Shown here: positions 1-9,700 of the stretch, one piece after another | How positions within the stretch are numbered: position 1 is the first letter of the stretch | How the letters are laid out: the number at the start of each line of letters is the position of its first letter | Assembly (NCBI RefSeq): GCF_900188385.1 | Contig: NZ_FZOI01000024.1 | Coordinates: 1-63,662 of the forward strand | DNA: 63,662 nt | Direction of reading: 5' to 3' | Origin: Azospirillum sp. RU38E | GTDB taxonomy: Bacteria; Pseudomonadota; Alphaproteobacteria; Azospirillales; Azospirillaceae | Position numbers and translations under genes: made by a program | The notes under the pieces: generated by a model | What the model was told of the DNA's origin: nothing | Databases searched by the model: none | The model's input: only the letters and a program-made list of their open reading frames with translations

Positions 1-3000
1 GCATCGGCGATAGTGACCCCGTCACTGAGCGCCAGCGAAGCGTCGGCGGCGATCGTCACCCCGCCCGCTGAGGTGCCAAATGCACTGTCCTTGGCTGCCG
101 TGACCGTACCGGCACTGATGGTGACCGCCCCGCTGAAGCTGTTGGCGTCACTGCCCCCGATGGTCAGGCTGCCTGTCCCGGTCTTGGTCAGCGCGCCCGT
201 GCCGCTGATCACACCCGACAGGGTGGAGACACCACTGGAGACATTAATCGTACCGCCCCCCGAACCCAGCGCGATGGCATTGTCAATCGTCGTCGTACTG
301 CTCACCAACAGCGTGCCGCCGTCAAGGGTGACACCACCCGTGCCGATATTGCCATCACCGGCGATGCTCAGCGTGCCATCAAAAATGGAGGTCGCACCGG
401 TATAGCTGTTGCTGCCCGACAAGGTGATGCTGCCGGCTTCGGACTTGCGTACCGACCCCGTGCCACCCAAGACCATCGACAGGGTAGCCGACGCATTTAC
501 AGACGACTTCAGGCTCAGAACGGCGCCGGTATCCAGGGTGAGGGTGCCAGTATTCAGGCTGCCGCCATCGCCAAATTGCAATGTGAGGCTTTCGCTCAAA
601 GTCACGTCAGAGCCGGTGACCGTTGCCGTGCCGATGACGATGGTTTGCGAGCCGGTGATATCAGCCGCTGCAATGGCGATGGCCTCGCCAAAGCTCACCC
701 CATCAGACAGATCAATGGTTGTGGCTGCCGTCGATGTGGTAACAAAAATCGTATCGGATTCAACGACGACTTCAGCCAGGGCCACATTGGTGCCGTCAGT
801 CAGTTGTATGCTGACCGTCGTATCACCGGTTGGCGTATCATTGTGATATGTGATTGCCCGGATCACATCATTCACCAGGGCCGTGGTGGGAGTAATGTCA
901 CTGTCGTCGAAGGTGATGGTCAGTACACCATTCGCGCTGGTGAACGTGCCAAACACATTGCTCCCGACCAGCAGATTGCTGCCACTGACCGTAAAGCCCA
1001 GCCCGTCAGCATTCACGCCAAATTGATCGATGGCGAGCGCGGTGCCTTGGCGCTTTACCGTCAGGCTGTAACCCGACCAGTTGCCATTGCCGTTGTTCGA
1101 CTGCGCGGCGGCAAGATCGCTGACAATCGCATTTGCACCGGCATCCAGCTTAACCGTTTGCCCCACACCGGCCCAGCTTACCGTATTGCCATTCAAATTG
1201 GTGATGGTCGGTGGAACCGTGAGCATGACATTATTGCTGCCCGCCCCGGCAGCATATCCTATGAAATAGCTGACCCCGGCAATCGACAAGCTGCTGCCCT
1301 GAGCCAGATTTTTGAATGTTCCACTGACCGCCGAGCTGCCAGTATTGTCAATGAGGGTAAAAGTGTCGTTGTTCGTCGGCGTATAGCCGTTGAGGGTGGT
1401 GATATCGAGTAGACTATCAGCCCCCAACGTCACCGTGCCCGTAACCAACACTTGATCGTAACCAGTGCCGGCAACCGTACCGGCAAAATTGGCGGCCAGC
1501 GTGCCATTCAGTGCCAGATTGCCATTGATGGTTAACGTACCGACATGGCTGCCATCGGCCTGGTCACCGGGGGCGAGGGTGGACGCTGATGATGCCGATC
1601 CTGATATGGTGACAGTAGCGGTGGTGATCGAGCCAGTGCCGGCTAGAATACCCGTTTCGTTGACATTGAAGGTACCAGACGCGGCCAACGTGCCATTGAC
1701 GACCAATTTGGTGCTGTTTGCCGCCGAGACATTGGTGACAGAATTGCTGCCGGACAGAACCAAAGTGCCGCCGCCGCCCAACATTGCCAGGGCACCGGTG
1801 AATAAATTGTCCCCAGCCAGGACAAGAGTTCCCGCACCGCCCTTGGTGACGCCGCGGGTTGACCCCGATTGGGCAATCCCATTCGCCACCGTCAAACTTG
1901 TGCCCGTATCGGTATACAAGGTGGCTGAGCCGGTGAGTGTCACTGTGCCGGTCAGGGTGGAGCCGCTGACAGTCGTGTTGGTCGGGTTATAGCCCCTGAT
2001 GGCGCCGCTTGAATATGTCTTGGTGCCTTCTGTAACTTGTACACCATTGCCCGTGATGGATATATTCTCGGCGACTGTCAACCCGGCACTGATCCACAGT
2101 CCCGCGCCACTGCCTACGGTTGTGCTTCCAGACGTATTGCCGAGCGCATTGTCATGCGCTACCACCAAAACCCCTGCCTGGACCGTGGTTACGCCGGAAT
2201 AGCTGTTATTGCCGGACAGGGTCCAGATACCTGCCCCCGTTTTTGTGATGGAGCCGTTGCCCGTACCATCCTTGATCACGCCGGAGAACTCGACTGGCTG
2301 GCCGGATGCAACGGTGGAGGTCAAGGTTGCGGCGTTCAAAATAATCGTGCCGGCCCCCGACACAGCCCCAACCGTATCGCTGAAATTGAAGCTCAAGGTA
2401 GCCCCGGCGGCAACGGACACGGCGCCTTGATTCGGAAGCGCCCCGCCACTGCGATTAACGACCAACGTGCCGCTACTGATCGTTACGCCACCTGTAAGGG
2501 TATTATTACCGCTTAGGGTCAGCGTGCCAAGGCCGGCCTTGATCAGAGCGCCAGTGCCGCCTATTACCCCAGAATAGGTCGTACTTGCGGCAGTGGCCAC
2601 GGTCAGCGTGTTGCTGCCCAGGCTGATGGTGCTGGCACCATCAAGCCCGCCGATGGTTTCGCTGGCATCAAGCTGTAATGTGCCTGAAGACGACAGTGTG
2701 ACTGTCGCCGTGTCCTTGATCGCGGCACCACCCTGCAAAGTCACTTTACCGGCAGAAACCGACAGACCGCCATCGAAGTCACCCGTCCCGGAAAGGACAA
2801 CGGTCCCCACGGAATTCAGGGTCAGGCTGTAACTGTTTTGATTATCGGTGACCAGACCGGACATGGTGATGGTTGTTGACGATCCCACTGCCATCACCAA
2901 GTTTGAGGACAGCGTGACACGTCCGCTGAGGGTGCTGGACGTAGCCGAAGTGCTGAGCAAAGCACCGGTGCCGCCGGCCCCCGATCCACCGATGGTCAGA

Positions 3001-6000
3001 TCATCAGCAATCGTGACCGTGGTGAGGTTAAGTGCCGCGCCGCTGAGAACTTCGATGCCACCCGCCGACGACCCAAAGGCAGAATTCTTCGTTGCCCGCA
3101 CTGTACCCGCGGCGATCACCACTTTGCCGGTGAATGTACTTTCCCCCGTTGGCGACAGTACCAACCCTCCGGAGCCCGTTTTGGTGAAGCCGCCGGCTCC
3201 GGATATGTTTCCGCTTAAGGTGATCGCGTCGGCTATATGGATTGTGCTGTCCTTTTCCAGCACAATGTTATTGGTGACTGTGACGATACTACTGAACGAC
3301 AACGTACCGCCGGCCAAGGTGATGGTGTCAAGCCCGAGGGTCGTGACAGCGCCCACCGACAGCGTGCCGGCTTCCACGCGCAGATAATCCAGCCCCGTGC
3401 TGGTGGTGTTGTTGGTGCCGCCCAGGACCAGGGTGCCCCCCCCGCTTTTGGTCAGGGTTGAAGCGGATGTGCCGGAATCCGTCAGGTTCGTGCTGATGGT
3501 CAGGCTGTCACCCGTGCCCACCTTCGTACCGAAATTGGCGCCGAGCAGCAGCGATGAGCCAGTGATGGTCAATGACCGTGCATCGGTATCGCTGTCCATG
3601 ACCAGGGTAATATTGTCCGAGACGGTCAACGCGCTGGACAGGGTGATGGTGCCGGCAAGGGTGTCGGCAAAGCGGATGCGGATGGGGGCGCCATCAAACA
3701 GATTTGAGGTCAGCAGATAATTGGCGATCTCCGTCGCCTCAATCAGGCTAAGGCCGCTGCCGTCGCTGGCTTGCGTACTGATAGCGGTCACCGCCTCGGT
3801 GATATTGCTGAAGCTGCCGGCGCTGGCATCATCCCCGGTGACCGTCGTCGTGGTCACAACCAGTTCGGCATTGCAGATGATGGTCAGCACCTGTTCATAG
3901 GTCGCACTGCCGTCACTCACCCGCACACGCACGGAATAGCTTTCACCCTGGCCAAACTCCAACGTGTCGTTGGCGCGCAGGCTGGTGCCATTGATGTTGA
4001 ACTTGGCGTTATCGGTATCGCCGTCACCACTCACCAGCGTGTAGGTAAAGCTGGTGGAATCGCTGTCGGTTGCCGACAGGGTACCGACCACGTAGTTGGT
4101 CACTTCAACAGCGTAAGGGATAAAATTGTCGGACAGCGCAACTGCCGTCGGCGCATTGTTGATGGAGGTGGCGGTGACCACCGTGCTGGTATTGGCCGTT
4201 CCGCTGCTCAACCCATCGCTGGCGGTCAGCGAGAAGGTGGTTTGTACCGTGTTGCCTGCCGCAACCTGGCTGGCTGTGGGGGTGAATACCAACGCCTGCA
4301 ACAAGGTTTGCAACGCTGCCGGTGTGCTGGCCGACAGCACATAATCCCCCACCCCACCCGTCAGCCCACCGCCGGCACTGGACAAGGTGCCGTTTGCGCC
4401 GGTGTAAGTGATGCGCAGCGTAAAGGTGCCGGTGCTGTCATCCGCATCCGTCACGGTAACACCGCTAAAGGGCGTAATGGTGGCGTTATCATCCACCGTG
4501 CCGGCGGTGGTGAAGGTGCCAGCCAACACGGGGGCGGCATTGACCGGGCCGGTCAGCACGAAATCATTGGAATCCGTCCCCCCCGTATAGGTTGCGGTGA
4601 GCGTAACGCTGCCCAAAGTTGCGGTCCCCGTCAGACCATTAAAGGTGCCGGTCAGGGCGGTCGTGTCGGTACGGGAAACCAGGGTGAAGCTATCGGCAGT
4701 CGCACTTCTGATCGGTGTATAAGTGCCCGTCAACGCCAAGGTGGCGCTGCCCAGATCAGCCGCACCCTGCACGATCAGGCGATCATAATTGACGGCGCTG
4801 TTGATCTGCATGGCCAAGGTGGCGCCGGCCTGCAGGGTCAATTCCTTGACGGTCAAGGTACCGATGCCGCTATTGCGCCCCACAACGCCGGGGGCCAGCG
4901 TGGCGCCACTGGCAACAATCACCTTGCTGTTGAGGGTTCCCGTACCGGCCAATGTGCCAGCCGCAACCGTGACATCCCCGCTGCCCGTGGCGTTGAAGGT
5001 ACCGGCGACACTGAGCGTCCCCGCATCAACCCGGGTGGTCCCGGTAAAACTATTGGTTCCGCTTGAAAGTAACGTGCCCAGCCCGTTTTTCACCAATGCG
5101 CCACTGCCGGAAATGACCCCGGAAACGGTGAAGGTTGTGTCCGTGGCCGCTGTGATGGTACCCCCGTCACTGCCGCCTGTGCCGATTTGAATTTCCTGGC
5201 TTAACGTAATGTCTGAGCCGACATTGCCCAGCGAGGCATTGCTCAGCGTAATCTTGCCGGCGCCCACCGCCGAGGCCTTATCAATCAACAAAGTGCCGTC
5301 GGTGGCAAGCAGACCGTCATTCCACGCGCCGACCCCGCTCAGGGTCAGGTTCCCCTTGCTGGTCAGTTTGTAACTGCTCGCCCCGTCAGTCACCGTGCCT
5401 GACAGGGTCAGGACATCGTTGGCCTGATTGGTGCTGATCGTGGTGTGACCGGTCAGCGTGATAACACCGTTGAGGGTGACATTGCCCCCCAGCGCGCGAA
5501 TGGCGCCGTTGGTGTCCACCCCCGTACCGGCGACCGTAACGTTGGCCGTGGTGCTATAGGCCGTGGTGAAATGCAGCGAGGCACCATCGGCAATGGTGAT
5601 TGCACTGCTGCCTAACGCACCAGTCTTGCCAGCCACCAGATAGCCGGCATTGACGATCAGGTTCCCAGAAATCGTGTTCGCTTCGCTACCGCCGACAGTC
5701 AGGGTACCGGCCCCAACCTTGGTCAACGCGCCGGCACCGGCCAGCACACCGGTTAAGTTCAGCGTGTCGGCAACGTCGACGGTACTCGCTGCGGTTACGT
5801 CAATTCTATTGTCAATCGGGGTGGTGCCGGTATCCGTTCCGGTCACTTGAAGCGTGCCACCGGCCAGCACCAGCCTGCCGCTGGTCAATTGGCTGTCGGC
5901 CCCCACGCTGAGCGTGCCGGCAGAAACCGTCAGCGCCCCGCTCCAACCGCTGCTATTGCTGGTACCGGTAAGGGTAAGCGAACCAGCGCCCGCCTTGATC

Positions 6001-6700
6001 AGCCCACCAGTACCGGAGATGGTGCCGGCAACGCTCATCGTGCTGCCATCGGCGCCAACGGTCAGGGTATGGCTCCCCAGCGCAACATCACCTGCGCCGG
6101 TGATCGACCCGACCGTTTCATCACCGGCCAATGCCAGGGTGGCACCGCTGGCTATGGTAATGGCAGAGCTGTCGGACAGGGTGTCCGCCCCACCGGCCGT
6201 CAGCGTGCCGGCGGTAATGGTGGTAGCGCCGCTGCGGGTGTTGGTACCAGACAGGGTGATATTGCCGGCCCCGGTTTTCTCCACCACACCGGCCCCTTCA
6301 AGCCAGGTTTGGATGGTGGCCGCCACCGATGTATCGGTATGGAACTGTATCGTGCTGCCCGATCCCACGGACAACGCGCCGCCGGAAAGGGTCACACCAT
6401 TCGCGCCCGAAAAATCGACCAGCATATTCTCGGCAATCGACACTGTGCCGTTGACATTCACTGTCTGTCCGGCCAACGCGCTGCTAAACGCAATGGTCTG
6501 ATTGCCGCCCATCTCGGCCGCTATGGCAATCGCCTCGGAGAAGCTGACACCGTCGGTGACATCAATGGTCGATGAATCCGTGGCATTGGTCACGGTAATG
6601 GTATTGCTGGTCAGCGCCGTCGTGGCGATGGCGATGTTGCCCGCCCCATCATTCAGGCTAACGGTAAAGTCGGCGTTACCCGCCGGGGTGGTGTTGTAAT
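1..6700 (-). repeat. Autotransporter-associated beta-strand repeats (coding)
   Basis: Imperfect repeats of about 30-60 residues built on LTKTGxGxLTLSGxNxYTGxTTIxxGTL recur through this part of the giant gene. They are densest at about 1-3760 and 4560-6700 and are separated by cadherin-like sequence near 3760-4560. They resemble PF12951-type repeats and would form a long parallel beta-helix. The complementary strand is stop-poor here because of this coding bias, which creates long spurious plus-strand frames. Confidence 0.75.
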
Positions 6701-9700
6701 GCGTCAGGCCATTGATCACCCTGCCAACCAAACTGGATGTTGCAGCGGCGTTGAAGGTGACGCTTAACACACCATCTTCAATGGTAAAGGTTCCAAATTC
6801 CGTGGCGGGCGTCCCGGTGATCAGGCGGCCACTGCTATTGCCAAAAACCCCGGTGGTCGCGCCATTACCAGCATCAATGCTGAAATAGGATAGGCCTTGC
6901 AGGCCCAGTATATCGGCAGCCCAAGCCCCGTTAGCCGTGCCAGCCGTGCCCGACCGCTGAACAGTCAGGGTAGCATTCGCCCAGCCAGCGCTGTCGTTTT
7001 CGGGGTCGCTGACGGTCGCCGCAACATCGGCGCCACCGAATGAGTCAAGGAATGCGACGCTGTTGGCTGAAGTTGTTGCCGGCTTTCCATCGCCATGAAG
7101 ATCATTCAGCGTCGGCGGTTGGTTGAAATGGACCGTAACGGTAGACAAGGCGGACGTGCCGCCCTGCCCATCGGTCAGCGTAAAGCCGACAGACCGGCTT
7201 GTGGTACTTGGGTTGGCATTATTGACATTGTCATAGGTGATATTGCGCAATAGTGCCGAAACGGCCGTTAGCGTGGCATGGTCGTTAAACGTGATGACCA
7301 GATTATTGCCAGTGCTGCCGCCGGCAAAACTGCCGATAACGGTGCCTTCATAGCTCACATCACTGCCAGATACGCCAATCTGCCCAGTTCCGTTGCCCTG
7401 GTGGCGGATGCCCAGCACATCCTCCACCGTCACCGCATTGGCGGTAAAAGCCACAGTCAGCGTGCCGGTATTCAGCGGCACAGCATCAACGTCGGTCACG
7501 CTGGCATTGGCAGCCGGGTTCAACACCACTGGCCCTGCGCTGACACCAACCGCCACTGTCGTCGCATTGAGATTATTCAGCACCGGCGCATCATTCACCG
7601 CCGTGACATCGATGGTCATGGTGGCGGTACTGGAATTGGCTGCGCCGTCATTCACTCTATAGGTGAAGCTGGCATAGGCGGTGCCGTTGCCATCCTGCGC
7701 TGGCTGATAGCGCAAGCGGGTGATGTCGGCAGCGCTGATCTGCATGCCAGCCGTGACCAACGTGTCATCGGCCGAAGAATAGGTGTTGTCGGCACTGGTG
7801 GCATTGTCCAGCCACAAAGTGCCAACACTCGGCAGCGTGGCGATGGTGACAGAGGCGAGTGTATCGCCCGTATCAACGTCGTTGAAATTAAAGTCGCCCG
7901 TCGTGAAGCTGTAAGCAGTGTCTTCCGTTATGGTAACGGTGGGTGTACCGCTGACCGTCGGGGCATCGTTGGCTGCTGTAATACTGATTGTTGCGGTGGA
8001 AGCGGCGGAGTTGGTAGCCGCATTATCCACCATTACATATTCAAAGCTGGCATCGGTGTCGCGGTTTGCCGTGGGGGTGAAGCGTAAATCCACCGAGCCG
8101 CTGCTAAGGGTCAACAGCGTGCCGGCGGCACCCAGGCTGATGCTGGTGCCATCGGCCTGGGTCAGCGTGCCGCCGGTCACCGACAGGATGCGGACCCGGG
8201 TGATCGCGCCTGCCCCATCTTCGGTGTCGTTATTCGTGGTGGGTGTCAGGCGGATATTGGCACTGGTCGGGGTGGCATCTTCAGCTACCGACACCGCACT
8301 GCCCGCAATGTCCGTCACCGTCACTGCACCGCCGGCATCGGGGGCCGTGTTGGCGTTAACGGTGATGGTGGCACTGGCCGTGGCCGAGGTCGCCCCCATG
8401 CCATCGGCCAGGGTAAAGCCCACGATGCGGGCGCTCGAATTGTTGCTACTGGTGCCGAATGTGATGTTTTGCAGCAGGGCCGACACGGCCGCATGGGTGG
8501 CATTGCTGTTAAAGCTGATCACCAGGTCACTGCTGCCGGTGCCGCCGGCGAAGCTGCCAATGGTCGTTCCGCCATAGGTGATGGTGCTTCCGGACACACC
8601 AATTTGCCCGGCGCTGGTGCCCTGATTGCGGACTGCCAACGAATCTGCGCCATCATCCCGACCGGTCGTGATGGCAACCGTCAGGGTTCCATCGGTAAAA
8701 ACCGTCGTATCGGTATCCGTCGCGCTGGCTGCCGTGCCCTGGTCGATCACCGTTGGGCCATCACTCGGACGCATGACCACTGTATCGCCGGCCAAATTAC
8801 CAATCACCGGCAACTGGTTCACCGGCAGCGGTTGGAACGATGTGATATAAGTCGGGGTACTGCCCAAAGTACCAGAATCATTGATATCCTTCAGCAAATA
8901 GGTGCCGGCGGTCGTTCCATCGGTAATCCAGGGTTCAGCCCCGACGAGGTTATTGTTGGCAACAAACATCACCTTTCCGTCGGCCAGCAGGGTGAATGTT
9001 GCCGATGATGAGCCAGAACTGCCGCTTCTGATATCCTTAAGCAAACTCGTACCGTCGGCCGTACCATCCGTGACCCAAAGCTCGTTGCCATCGCCACTGG
9101 TCGTTGCGGCAAAAACGGCCTTGCCGTTTGGCATTACGGTGATTTTAGAAGGGCTGGACCCGCTTGTTCCGTTGGTGTTGATATTCTTGACCAACACCGT
9201 GCCATCTGCCGTTCCGTCGGTAACCCACAGTTCGGTACCATCTTCATTGGTAGAGGCTGAAAACAAGACTTTGCCGTTTGGCAGTAAAGCAAAATTTTGA
9301 GGGGAAGAGTTTGCCGTGCCTGCGGCAATATCTTTCAACAGAACTGTACCGTTGGCGGTGCCATCGGTGATCCACAGTTCGTTGCCACTATTGGTGCTAC
9401 CGTCCGATGCCCCGAATAATGCCTTGCCGTTTGGAAGAACAACAAAGGCTGTAATATTAGATCCAGCGTTAGCCGAAGTGTTAATGTCTTTCAACAACAC
9501 CGTTCCATTGGCAGTACCATCCGTAATCCACAATTCTGCGCCGTTGGTGCCGTCATTGGCGGAGAACAACACCGAGCCATTGGCTAATTTAGTGAGTTTA
9601 GAAACCGAGGATCCCGTGCTGCCGCTAGCGATATCCTTCAACAGGGTTGTACCGTCGGCGGTGCCGTCCGTGATCCACAGTTCGGAGCCATTGGTGCCAT

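Noticed and set aside
13-9300. Many long plus-strand open frames rich in V, P, A and T, opposite the giant surface protein.
   Set aside because: They are antisense shadows of the repeat-coding minus strand; their sequences are low-complexity, overlap one another and match no family, while the minus frame is continuous and domain-bearing.
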